DNA from: Heterocephalus glaber
Lineage: Eukaryota; Chordata; Mammalia; Rodentia; Bathyergidae
Assembly (NCBI RefSeq): GCF_000247695.1
Contig: NW_004624805.1
Span: 624,298 to 688,297, forward strand
Length of the DNA: 64,000 nt
Direction of reading: 5' to 3'
The first letter of the stretch is position 1. Each line of letters begins with the position of its first letter. Below, in pieces: positions 52,731 through 64,000 of the stretch. Both the position numbers and the translations under genes were made by a program. The notes beneath the pieces are model-generated. The model worked only from the letters and a program-made list of their open reading frames with translations. It had not been told where the DNA came from and ran no database searches.

Positions 52731-55700
52731 TTTCGGGTCCAGGATCTAATCTAGGATCATGCTTTGCATGTAGATTGCATGTTTCTTTAGTCATTTTCAA
52801 TCTGGAATAGTTATTTAGTTTTTCTTTATCTTTTGTAGCCTTGACAGTTTGAAGTACAGGCCAGTTTCTTGGTGAAATGTCTCTCAATTTGAGGTTGCCT
52901 GAGGTTTTGTCAAGACTGGATTCTAATATGCTGCAGGAACATCATAGAGACGATGGTGTGTTCTTCTCAGTGCTGATTATCAAAGCACCCAATGTTGATT
53001 TAACCCATTTCTGCTGATATTACCTTTTATAGTTTGGTTAAGATGGTGCTATCAGGTTTCTTCACAGGAAAGATAACTGATTAGTACTTTGTGAAGGGAT
53101 TATAATAAGTATCAGTAAGTGTTGATAATTATCCTTCAAGATGTTAATAAGTGTTTTGGCTATAGAAGATTTCAGATCATACAAATATGCTTCCTTAATC
53201 AAACATCATCCATTAGTTTTGACATCCACAGATGTTTCTTACCTGAGACAATTATTAGGATGATTGATAAGTAATTATAGAATGCTATCATTCCTTCTAT
53301 AATTTTTACTTGGGATTTGACTATAAGGTAGAGTGTTCCCTTCTTATTTATTTAAACCAGTATGGATTCATGGCTCCCTATTTTGTTGAATCATAATCCA
53401 CTATGAACGCTATTTGCTTGGCTGCCTAAATCGGCCTAGATCTGGCCAATGAGAACGTTGTGAAGCTGGCTTCTGTGGCACTGGTTGCATCGTTTTGGGA
53501 GAAGTTCTTAACTTTCTTGCAGGCTCATTGCATACTTTTCTTGCCCTGGCACTGGAATCAGCCATGTCTCCAAGGAGTTCTAGTAGCTTTTGGCTGAAAA
53601 TTGTGTTTAGAAAACAAGACTTTAGCATTCACAGTCCTTCATGCTGTGAGAGCACCACTGATTCCAGGCTTGCTCAGTGGGCAGAGCTGTATACCCATAG
53701 GCGTGCTTCGTCGATCTCCATATCCACAGATTTTGGAAACTGTATTTACAGCAGTGCCTCCTACTACAGCCCAACATCACCTAAGTTATTCTAGTTCTCC
53801 TCTCTCTGTAGCCAGACCTCCTTTCTTTGCCAGTGAGAAAGCTGAGTCCCAGGATCTTCAATATTTGATGACTTCTTTTGGACGCAGCCCCTCTCCCATC
53901 CACCGGGCCGTCTTCTCAGCCTAGTGCTTCCACTTCACAGCAGCTGGGATAGGTTAGGAGTCACAAGGCTCCTCAGTTCTTAAAACACACCCACAATGTT
54001 TTAAATGAATCTTGGCTATTTTACTGAGGGGTGCTTCACTTATAAAGTGCAAGGTGTCTATAGTCAGAATGTCAGGTTCATATAACAGCCATGCCTCTCA
54101 CTGGCTGTGAAATGTTGGGCAAATTAGTTAACGTCTTCCTGGATCTAGAAGAGGCCATAGTAGGGAGAAAGTGGGACATCTTGTTGACTCTTGCTATTTG
54201 CGTTTAGATCCTGGGACTTAGGATGAAGGACCTGCCTTCACCAAACAGCGATTGATTGAACAATGTGCAGCAACATTCAGTGACAGACTGAGGGGACTTT
54301 AGGGCAGAGGTACCAGCTGGGTGGGAGGGAAGCATCAGCAGAAGACTCACGTATCTCATCAACGCACCTGGGATAACTGCAGATCACTATAACGTAAATA
54401 TGCATAGTAACAAATCCGAGGCCTCAGTTTCTTGTAAACTGTGGATGGTGATGTGAACTAAGGCAGGGAATTCTACCTTGGAGAATTATGTGAAGATCAA
54501 ATGCACTAAAATTTCCTGGTGGATGAAATAAGAGACATAAGGAACACTTTCAACTTTCACACCTACTCCTTTCCAAAAGAAATGCATACTTATGGTTGGA
54601 AATACAGGAACCCTAGACAAGCAGAAATAAGGTGACGGCATACTGGAAATACCATCAGGAAGGATAACAATTGATTACATTTTGGTCCAGGTCCTTTTTG
54701 CCTATTGCTGTGCACATCAGGGATGAGGCATTAATCGGATGGATTCTTCACTCTGCTCTCTGCTTTCTGAGCAAAGAACACCAGATTCCCCATGACTCTC
54801 TCATTTCCCAAGTCTCCTACACCCCTTTGGCTGGACCCAGCAGTACAACATCCCCACGCAGCAGCCGGGAAACAGGCCAGGTCTGTGTGAGCTTGGTGTG
54901 GACAATGCACGTGCTCTCTCCTGGTGGGCACTGCTGTCTGGCTGCTCTCTCACGGTGCCCCTCTTCCTTTCCAGGCGCAGAAGGCCAGCGAACAGGTCTC
55001 CTCACTCTTTCATCATAACAAGTCCCTCCTGTCAAAGCTGGTTGGCGTCCAGGTCCCAGAGGAAACAGCAGCACAAACCTTTTCTATCCAGCTGTGCCAG
55101 GCAGTGAAGCTTCTCTGGCAGATGTGGCCCTAGAATAGATGCAGAGGGTGTGTGGGTGTGCGCGTGCGTGTGCACCTGTGGTGTATCTGCGAACTCCAGA
55201 CAGGAGGTCACAGCTCTCTTCCTATCCCTTCTGCCTTGCCCTTGCAGTTGGCCAGCTTGTCTGCTGAAGCAGAGGGAGAAGAATGCACAAGTTAGCTCCC
55301 TCGTCTCAGGACTGCCCCTGCCTCTCAGACGGCGGGATGGCAGTCCAAGTTTGCTTTGTTCTCTCTGAATATCTCCTCTAAGGGCTCATGGACGTTCTCG
55401 TCACATACGTCTATGAAGGGTCATCAAGGTGAGGGCTTTCTCTTTGCACCACCATCTTTAGGTTTTTATTCATTCAAAAAGCATATCAGTGTGCCCAGGC
55501 ATTCCGCCCCAAACTGGTTATTTACTGTCTGCTAATGGTTTGAAATTTCATCCTTAGAGATTTGCGACTTCTGAGTTTGGAAGGTTTATTCATCAAATAG
55601 AAAGGGTCTGTTTAAAACGCAGCCCTAGAGCTTTGTCAGAGGTTGTGTTGCTCTGTATTGGTTGGTGTCAGTCCAGAGTTAACGCTTGGGTGCAGGGAGC

Positions 55701-56999
55701 GCAAGTGCAGCCGACAAGAGAGAGGAACGAATGCCCACCGCCATCTCAGCCGTGGGCAAAGCTTGCTGCTTCCACCATTCAGCAAGCCTCTGGATACTTC
55801 ATTTTGTTCCAATCCTTTGCCCGCCCCCAGCATGTCTTTATGTCCCTTCTCACTCTGCTGAGCAATGCCAAAGTCATTGCTTTGTATATATCCCAACTCC
55901 TTTGACCCCAGCCCAGTACTCTCATGGCAAACTCTGGCAGGATTCATCTCTGGCCAGCTCGACTCTGCACCTGAGCAACTGAATGTGGCTGGAGAAAGCC
56001 AACAACCACAAGGATTTCCCACATCAGCTCTGACTGTCAACCCCAGGAAGTCCTCAGAGCCCCTGGCAATCCTACCTCATTTCCCTAGTTATTTAGCTCT
56101 TCTTCTAAGCACAGGAAAGACTGTCTCACTCCTCTGTCCTTTCCTGAAACCCCAGCACCTCCTCACTGCCCTCCCCATTAGCTGAGGGCCTTGACTTAAC
56201 TGAGAGAACAGAAGACTACGTCCTCAACGTTCCCCAGTGAATCCGCGAAGCTTCTTGGTTTTGGATCCATCTACCTCGCTTTCCGTGGTGTTACAAATAG
56301 CGACCAGTTCACTCTGGTCCCTTCCCTCCTCCCCCAGGTCCTTGCTCCTGCATCTTTCTCTCTCATGCATCCTGGCTTCCTCTCTCTTTTGGAGTCTTCA
56401 CATTAGCATCCTAATATGCTGGATTTCTTCTCACTCACCAGCAAAACAAAATGAAACAAACAGCGCCCAACCCAAATCCCAGCTACTGCATCATCTTTCT
56501 CCTCTCCTTACAGTGAAATATCTTGAAAGAGTTCTCTATCTCTTTAGCTCCAATTTCCTGTGCTGTGAGACAGTGATAGTGCTATCTTAACTAAATACAT
56601 ACATCTAAACATATTTTTTTTCCTGTGAGCTTCAAAAACCTTTGAAGTAAAGATTGAGGTATAAAGAGTTTGAAGGAGGACTGTAGGGTATGGAAAGATT
56701 TTACTTTTTTATATTGCATGGCTTCTGTGCACGTTGATTTTCTAAATATGTATATTCTAAATAGATATACATTATATATAGTTTTCACTAGAATATGTGG
56801 ACAACAATAATCTAAACAGGTAAATTATGGGTTAATATTGCTTGTTTATTTTCCCTTTATATCACTGTGAGTTAAAAAATCCTAATACACATATTAATAT
56901 TTTAATAAAAATGCATTAATTGAAACATCATGCCTGTTTAAAAACAGCTACCTCACCTGACTCCCAGACAACTAGCTTTCCACCATCTCCTACTAGAAT

Positions 57000-57088
57000 T
57001 TTTTTTTTTTTTTGGTACCGGGAATCGAACTCAGGTCCATGTGCCTGCACAGCAGGCGGCGAAACCACTGAGCTAAATCCCCGGCCCT
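57000..57088 (-). repeat. ID SINE, minus strand (subtype B)
   Basis: A T15 tail, then 'ggtaccgggaatcgaactca', 'gcctgcacagcaggcggcga' and 'aaccactgagctaaatcccc', the reverse complement of the young ID. Confidence 0.93.
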
Positions 57089-57089
57089 C

Positions 57090-57935
57090 CTATTCGAATA
57101 TTTTAAATACTCTGTGCAGGGACATCATGCGGCATTTGCCTTCTGTGATTGGCCTATTTCACTTAGCAGAATGGCCTCCAGGCTCATTCACGTCTGTCTT
57201 GTTTGGCAAGATTTTCTTCTTTTTAGAGAAGAGGTCTTTAATTTCTTTTGTTAGGTTGATTCCTAGGAATTTCAGTGTTTTGGATGCTATTGTGAAAGGA
57301 ATTGTTTGCCCTATTTCTCTCTCAGTGAGTCTGTAGTGAAGACTTGATACCATAATATCCTTGTTACGGTTTAGATCTAGACTGTCCCCCACATTTCCTG
57401 TGTTCAGAGGTGAGGCTTCTGTCAGACGATTGGATCACGGGGGCGCTGACGCTGCTGCGCGGGGCTGGGGCCTGGTCAGAGGTGGCCACTTGGCGAGTGA
57501 CCTGGAGGGTGCATCTCTGCCGCGGGTCCTCCTTTCTCTGCGTGCTGGCTGCCCTGAGCTGAGCGGCGGCTCTTCTGCCCAGGCCCTTCCACTGTGCCAC
57601 TAGATTCAGCGGGCCATGGCTGAAACAAGAGAAGGTGACTAAGAAAATCCATTGCACGCACACAGCACAGTTCTTGTCCATTCATCCATCAGAGGACTTT
57701 TTGTCCATGTATTGGCTACCGTGAATAGCGCAGTGAACATGGAGTGCAGATATCTTTGCAGAATCCCGATTCCAGCTCCTCTGGATACATGACCAGGAAC
57801 GGGGTGCACAATCCTATGTTTTTGGAAGGCTTCTATGCTGTTTTTCAGGGTAGCTGCACTGTTTACATCCCAATCGATAGTGTAGGAGGATTCTTTTTTC
57901 TCCACATTCTCAGTAATCCCACACATACAAGGTGT
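57090..57935 (-). mobile_element. Old L1 ORF2/3' fragments split by another repeat
   Basis: 57090-57340 and 57690-57935 read on the minus strand as ORF2-type text (ILPNKTDVNEPGGHSAK; 'tagtgtaggaggattctttt' region). Between them (57360-57665) lies a different GC-rich repeat starting 'ttacggtttagatctagact', containing 'cagaggtgaggcttctgtca'. Confidence 0.65.
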
Positions 57936-58684
57936 GATCAAAACACTGTACATAGCTAATGTTTACATTTTAAACTTTATTCTAGTAATAGGCACATTGC
58001 CATGAAGCCCTGTGGAGACCAGATGGGGAGAACAAGGCCTAATCGGCCTCCTCGGTCAGCGCTGAGAAGAAAGAGGGCAGGCAAGCTGCCGACACGCTTC
58101 ACGCAAAAGTAGAGCAGCTGAGAGCCTGGTGTTCACCTGGACAAGCACCGCGGGGCGGGGAGACAGGTGAGTCCTGTGGAACTCTAATTGCTTGTGCTCG
58201 CGTCTGAGTGCATAAAGCCGAGGTGCGCCAGTCACTTGGGGCTGTATGTCAAAGGGAGACGAGAACCGCCTGGCCCTCCAGATTTGAACCCGATTCTGTG
58301 TCTCTTTTTCATTTGTCACTCCTTGGTCAGGTTCAAGCTCATTGGCTGGCTCCTACACACCTCCCTCAAAATACCGCTCCCCTCACTTCAAACCCTCCTC
58401 CCATCATTCTTGCCACTGAAGTCCTCTTTCCTGTCTTCACCAGGCATGATCAAAACTGTAGTTGCATGCTGCTGCCGGGTGCACCCTCATAAATACAGCA
58501 GAGCTGCCCAGTCCCAAAGTGTTCCTCTGTCCTGCTTTGATTTTCCTGCGGACACCTGTAATCCAGTCCTTCTCTGTCTCCTCACCTCCTGCCTGCACAG
58601 CGTGCCAGGCCCCTGCCTCTGGGACCTGTGGATATAGACTTTGCTTTCCTGAGCTCTCTTCTGTCCCTTCTGTGGTCACATCAT

Positions 58685-59100
58685 ACCAGAATCACAAAAC
58701 AAATTCCAATCAAAATCCTGGAATTTTGGGGGGAAGAAATGGACAAGCTGATTGTAGATTTACATACAATTACAAAAGATCTAGAATGGACAGAACAATT
58801 TTGCAAATAAAGAAGAAAGATGGAAGCCTCATGCTACCTGATTTCAAGATACTATAAATCTACAGTCCTCAGGTCAATGGTATTGGCACGAATTTAGACA
58901 TACAGATTAAGGGAACCAAACTGAGAGCACAGATAGGTTCACATATGTATGGTCAATTGAGCTTCTAAAAGACACTAAGATGATTGGATGAAAATTGGTG
59001 AGTGTCTAACTATAGCCATTTGTCACAACTCAACAAAATGAACATTCCAAACTAGCAAGTGTTATTGAATGTAAATTGTAACTCAGTAGGTCTAATTTTC
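58685..59100 (+). mobile_element. L1 ORF2 fragment
   Basis: 'caaattccaatcaaaatcct', 'tacaaaagatctagaatgga' and 'gatggaagcctcatgctacc' match an internal part of L1 ORF2. Fragmentary, with stops. Confidence 0.75.
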
Positions 59101-60033
59101 TACAAAAACTGCCAGGGCTTGGATAATATTCTGTATGTTTACCCATCAGTTCCTTTCTCTTCTTGTGATATTAAACTCACATGATTCATTCCTACTTGTT
59201 GCCTAGGGGTTTATGTTTGGCATAGATCAAAGTCTTTTAAAAATACTATCACTCTAATTATAGCAATTTTAAAATGTTCCACTTGCTGCAGTATAAGTCT
59301 TGGTAAACTCTATATACGCAGTTGTTTGAAAAGTGTCTGGGGACAGCAGTCCCTGAGGCCTGGGTGCCCAGGGATCGACCTAATCCTGCTGCCATCAGGA
59401 CCAGAGGAGGGGGCCGGCCACCCCTAGTTCGCACAATGTTGGGCTCAGGGTTCACAAGACCTTCTACTTTTGAGGCTGCCTTACGCATCCAGTGCTTCCC
59501 TGGAGCCCTCAGGATAAAGCTAGTATTTTCAACATGCAAAGTAGGCCCACCTTTATCTTCCCTCCGCTTACCTCCATGAACGTTATTTCTGTCCTCTTCT
59601 ACCTTTCAGCCAAAGAAAGGGCTGCCTGGGTCTTAAGGAGCTTTGCTTTCTCTTGCTCTCAGACCTAACCGTGTGCTGGCAAAGCCCTTCTACCTGCAAA
59701 GCCCTTTGCTTTTCCTGCCTGCGATGTCCTCCTTTCCCTGCATGACACATCACTTGTCTTACAGAGCTCAGTTTAGGTATCACCTGCTCCAGGAACAATG
59801 GGCCCTTCAGGGTCGTACTGGATGTTTCTCTTGAGTGTGTTAGTGGCGCTGTTTATGCTCCTAGTCTGCAGGTCCCAGGTGTAACCTTGCCCAAGCCTTT
59901 TCCGTGCTACTTTAGGTGAGCCAACGACCTGCTTGTTTTTCTAAAACCATTTTGTCTTGAGCTGTCTTTCTCTTACTGCTATGATCAGTACAGAAGATGG
60001 TTATGAAACAGGCACAACAACCTTCCAGTTGAT

Positions 60034-60051
60034 GGGGGCGGGGGGGGGGGG
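60034..60051 (+). repeat. G-rich run (GGGGG C G12)
   Basis: Seventeen G bases with one interrupting C at 60039. Likely length-polymorphic. Confidence 0.85.
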
Positions 60052-60394
60052 CCTGTAAAGAAGGCGGTAAAGAATGGGATTTTGGAAACCAGTAATGGAA
60101 ACCAGGAGAAAAATCTAATAGCTGCTAGCTGAGTCTACTTACAATCTGTGTCTGGTAGCCTCAGACCACAAGAATCTTCAAGGTCCCTGAATATGCTTTT
60201 GATTACTATAATTAATGCAGATGGAAGTAGATAAAACCAAGGCTATTGAGATAAAAATAAAAAAGCAAGACAGTGTCTGTTATTGCATTCTGAGCTCGAA
60301 TCTTGAAGGCGATCTGAACAGAGTCTTAGAGAAGCCGATTGAGCCATTGGCAGCCTATTCCTAGGCAAGAGAAATTGGAACTTTTTCAGTTACT

Positions 60395-60835
60395 TTTTGT
60401 GTTGCCGAGACAAAATCCCCAACACCCACAAGTTAAGGGAGGAAGGGTTTATTTAGCTCACAGTTTGTAAAGTTTCAGTCTATAGTCAGTAGACTCCAAG
60501 GCAGGGCAGCACGGCAGAAGGACATTGCAGAGCAGGCAGGAGGCAGCAGAAGACAACCAGTAGCAGCAGCAGTAAGCAACAAGTGGACAGCCACAGCTCT
60601 CTCGCTCTCCCTTCTGTCTTATCCAGGCTAACCACCCTTAGGGTGTGTAGTAGCACACACACCCTTGATCCCAGCATCACACGCTCTAGATCCAGCCACC
60701 TCCAAAAAGCCCCACCGATGACTGCATGAGGCTTTGGGAGACATCTGGATACAGCTGTGACAGGAGCCCCAGCTTTTCCCAGCAGAGAGGCTCCTGGAAA
60801 AATTAAGAACTTTCCCAGACAAGGCACCCTTCAGT
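60395..60835 (+). repeat. Rodent dispersed repeat, possibly LTR-type
   Basis: The opening 'ttactttttgtgttgccgag', 'acaaaatccccaacacccac' and 'gaagggtttatttagctcac' matches a common rodent dispersed repeat beginning. I cannot fix the family. Confidence 0.45.
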
Positions 60836-60895
60836 GATCCTACACGTGGAGTGGAGTCTCCTGCTCACTCTGAGTCATTTGTGAGCTTACATTTA

Positions 60896-60961
60896 TTTTT
60901 TCGGTACCAGGGATCGAACTTGGGATCGAGGCAGGTGGTGGAACCACTGAGCTAAATCCCT
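60896..60961 (-). repeat. ID SINE, minus strand, internally shortened
   Basis: 'tcggtaccagggatcgaact' and 'ggaaccactgagctaaatcc' bracket a body that lacks the usual middle segment. Confidence 0.85.
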
Positions 60962-62990
60962 GTCTGAGTCATTTGTTAAACATCTGATAAGAATACACAG
61001 GAATTTCTCAAATTTCTCATATACCACTACAACTGAGGGGTATGGGTTTACAGATCAAAAATTTTGATATCATTTTATTAACTAAAAGTTATTTAATAAT
61101 ATACTATAACTCATCGCTATCTGACAGAGAAACTCCAAGAATAGTCTGAAAGGAGCAGGCTTTAGGCTTTTGTTTTCCATCTAAACAAATGGAAGCCGAG
61201 GGAGCACTATAATTTGCCCAAGGTCACACAGCTCTAGAGTGACTGAAGTTGGAATTAGGAGGTAGGACTTCTGGCTTGTAATTCATTGTATTTTTGAATG
61301 TGTCAGGATGGCTGCAAAACAAAACAAAGCAAAACACTCCTGCATAGGTGTGACCTTCCAATCAGCAGATGATAATGTGTTAAGAAATCTACTTGGTCCT
61401 CTCCAGATTGGTAGGATTTTTACTCTCCATAGGTAGGGGATGAAGTCTGAGATGGTTTAGTTCTCTACAAGTTGTTTCCTTTGAGCCACCCTATCAGGAA
61501 TCATAGGAATGCAGTGGATAATAAAAGTAATACATCATTAGAGAAAGGGTAAGGAGAACTGTGATATAATGAGAATAAACTCCTGCTTGAGAAATGTTTA
61601 AACATTTTAATATTCTGGTTTACTGTAAATAAACATGAAAAGCTATTCTACTTCTATTTCTTACTCGCTGAGATTTTTAACACAGTTATCAGTCCATTTC
61701 TTGTACAGTGAATGAAGTAATGAAGCCTAATTTGCTCTTAGAAGCAAAGGGTTCTGTGATGAATGTTCTGTGTCAACATCAATTCTCATTATATAGTATT
61801 GACGATCACACACAAAAACCTAGGAGATGATATGGTTTTAAATCCTTGCAATTAAAAAAAAATGCTGCTGTCCTAAAAGTGGAAAATTGTGCGCTTCGTG
61901 ATCTAAATTTTCCTGCTATATATCAGAAATTAAAACTGGTGGTTTCCCCCTGGTTCCTGTGAGCACGTCTCCCATTTGCTCCTCTCGAACCACCCTCCGT
62001 GCTTCTTGGCCTGCTGTGCAGCCCCGGAGGCTGACCTCTGTCACTGCACCAACGCAAATCCCTGCCCCTTGCTTCTTGTTGGGTTTGACAGTGAGAAGCA
62101 TCAACAGTTCAGAGGGCAGAGGGAGAAGCTGGGTGTTTTTCTGCCCACTCCTTGCTTGCGTGCCTGCAGTTCTGGTGCAGGATGCTTTTCTCTACGGTGC
62201 TCCCTGTGAGGGTCTACCCAGCAGCCTTGTCTCGACGGCCGCAGCTCTCTCCCTTCCAGGCCTCCCTTGACCTCTCAGACCTGTGAGTGAGGATCCTTTG
62301 CCTCTCCTGCTGGTCCTCTTACTCAGGCCCACACCTCTGTGCAGAGCCCTCATTAGGCTGTCTCTGATATGACACTCTGAACCATTTGTTGCCTGCTTGG
62401 ACCCTGGGAAAATATGAATGTTGCAGTGGCTAGTGACTTTCTTTGGGGAATTATGATTCTTTATTCAATCTTAACTCTCCTGAGTCCATGTGGTATTTTA
62501 ATAGTGAATTCTATTTCTCTTACGTACATGTACATATTTATTAGTTTGGACTCTTCTATAAGGAAGGATTTTTTCTTTTCTCCCATGTACTTATTTAATC
62601 CTTTGTTTATATCAGTATACTCTTGTGGATATTGATTTTATTCTTGGGAGTATAATCTAATTTATTATATTATTGTTATTTGTTTTATTCCCTAATTTGT
62701 TCCAGCTCTGGCCACTGTGTGCTCTTTCAGGTTGCTTTGAACCTTCTACCAACTTTCTCCCTTTTTTTTTGTTTTTTTTTTTGCTTCTCTTCCAGTATTT
62801 CCACAAGATGCCTCCTGGCTCATCTGTGTTTTGTTTGTCCCAACCACTTCTCCAAAGAGCCCTGTTTCCTTTCAGGGAATGGTGTTTAGAAACTAAGGTG
62901 CAGGAATTAGGTATGCTCATTGCTGCTGGGTCCCCTCAAGGTAGAACTAAGAAATGTATGTATGCATGGGTTAGTATAAATACATACGCG

Positions 62991-63017
62991 TGCACACACA
63001 CACACACACACACACAC
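62991..63017 (+). repeat. CA microsatellite
   Basis: About 12 CA units directly next to the 3' end of the minus-strand L1 that starts near 63030. Confidence 0.9.
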
Positions 63018-63029
63018 TTCTGGAAGTCT

Positions 63030-64000
63030 TTTTAAAATTTTTGTCAGTACGCATTTGCTATACATAGTGCTCGCATTCATCATGAGGAATTTCAATCTTA
63101 GTTCTTCTTTTTTCCCCATTCCCTTCCTCTCTCCATTTACAGAAGCTTTGTTTCCACTTTTTCCTTCCACTCTTTGTTTTCCCTTTTCTCTTCCTTCCCT
63201 TCCTCCTCTCCTGCCCTCGTTCTGCTTCCCATTTGAACAGATTCTTCCTACTTCCCAGTATCTATCCTCCATTTTGCTTCTTGTTTATATCTAGGGTTTC
63301 TCACACAAGAGAAGCAATGCAATATTTATTGTGTGTCTGATTAATTTCACTTAAGATTATGTTCTGGAGGTCATCCACTTACCTAAGAGTTTATCCTTCT
63401 TTGTGGCAGAGTAGTACTCCATTCTATATAAATATCACATTGCTTTATCCAGTCATCCATTGATGGGCATCTGGGCTGTTTCCAAGGTTTAGCTATTACA
63501 AGTTGTGCTTCTATAAACATGGCGATGGATAGATCGCTGTGGCATGATGCTTTTAACTCTTTTGGGAAGATGCCTAGAAGGGGAGTAGATGGGTCAAATG
63601 GAACCTCCAGTTTTAACTTTTTGAGAAATCTCCATACTGATTTCCCACAGTGGTTGTACCAGTTTACACTCCCACCAACAATGGAGAAGGGTTCTTTTCC
63701 CCTACAGCTTTGCCAGCATTTGTTACTGGTTGATTTCTTGATGACAGCCATTCTTTCTGGAGTGAGATGAAATTTCAGTGGTGTTTTAATTTTCATTTCT
63801 CAAATGACCAGTGATGTTGAGCATTTTTTCATGTACTTATTTTCTGTTTGTACTTCATCATCTGAGAAGTGTCTATTCATTTCAGATTGGGTCTTTAAAT
63901 TTGTGGGGTCTGATTTCTTTGAGTTATTTATATATTCTAGATATTAGTCCTTTTTCTGGGGAATAGCTGCTAATTTTTCCCCCACCATTCTATAGGTTGT
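63030..64000 (-). mobile_element. L1, minus strand, running off the right edge
   Basis: A purine-rich 3' UTR (reverse complement of 63100-63260) is followed by an ORF2 C-terminal frame of 137 codons at 63383-63796 ([40 protein letters not shown]). It continues to base 64000. Same family as the 50.6-kb and 16-kb copies. Confidence 0.9.

Larger units (their letters stand above)
51766..64000. other. Right-hand intergenic stretch
   Basis: Besides the repeats listed separately, about 52.9-57.0 kb and 59.2-62.7 kb show only short random frames and a few MIR-like traces (54.07-54.18, 54.43-54.54 and 61.19-61.29 kb). No exon with convincing splice sites and homology was recognised. Confidence 0.55.

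Noticed and set aside
53410..53924. Overlapping 72-107-codon frames on both strands
   Set aside because: Considered as a processed pseudogene, but no family was recognised and no poly-A tail or flanking duplication was seen.
57920..58080. Possible transposon terminal repeat beginning 'caaggtgtgatcaaaacact'
   Set aside because: Suggestive of a TA-targeting element but no partner end was found nearby.
1..64000. CRISPR arrays, operons, prophage or bacterial systems
   Set aside because: The window is plainly mammalian; repeats are retroposons and microsatellites with no spacer-repeat array or bacterial gene.

Overview
This window is mammalian nuclear DNA: small exons with canonical GT-AG introns, a CpG-island promoter, and about half of the bases in recognisable interspersed repeats. 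The repeats point to a rodent. Many tRNA-derived ID elements are present, both recent copies with target-site duplications and old ones, together with 7SL-derived B1 monomers, B1 units joined to an ID-like tail (B1-dID type) and a lineage-specific L1 with a purine-rich 3' UTR. I saw no B2 or B4 elements, so a non-murid rodent (a squirrel- or beaver-like lineage) is my inference. The species is not determinable by eye.

Region 1 (about 1-36.6 kb, minus strand) is HSPA14, the ribosome-associated Hsp70-like protein. Twelve coding exons were mapped. Their reading frame joins without a break into 460 codons, and the last exon (about 49 codons) lies off the left edge. Its introns hold an endogenous retrovirus (3.9-9.4 kb), an L1 mosaic (13.5-17.1 kb), mariner and piggyBac relics, and many SINEs. 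Intron 3 contains a complete nested two-exon gene on the same strand, coding a Myb/SANT-like DNA-binding protein that I take to be MSANTD7.

Region 2 (about 36.0-37.3 kb) is a CpG island shared head to head by HSPA14 (minus) and CDNF (plus); their ATGs are about 440 bp apart and CCAAT boxes lie between them.

Region 3 (37.0-43.4 kb) is the CDNF locus, which looks decayed. Exon 1 (signal peptide) and the last exon are identifiable, but the last exon carries an in-frame stop and a one-base frameshift that remove the CXXC motif. The first conserved cysteine is also lost, and I could not find exons 2 and 3.

Region 4 (43.4-64 kb) has no gene I can support. It holds L1 fragments, a second mariner relic, SINEs, microsatellites and one GC-rich patch (44.95-45.56 kb). 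By human gene order the next gene would be FAM107B, so this may be its upstream region, but no exon of it was recognised.
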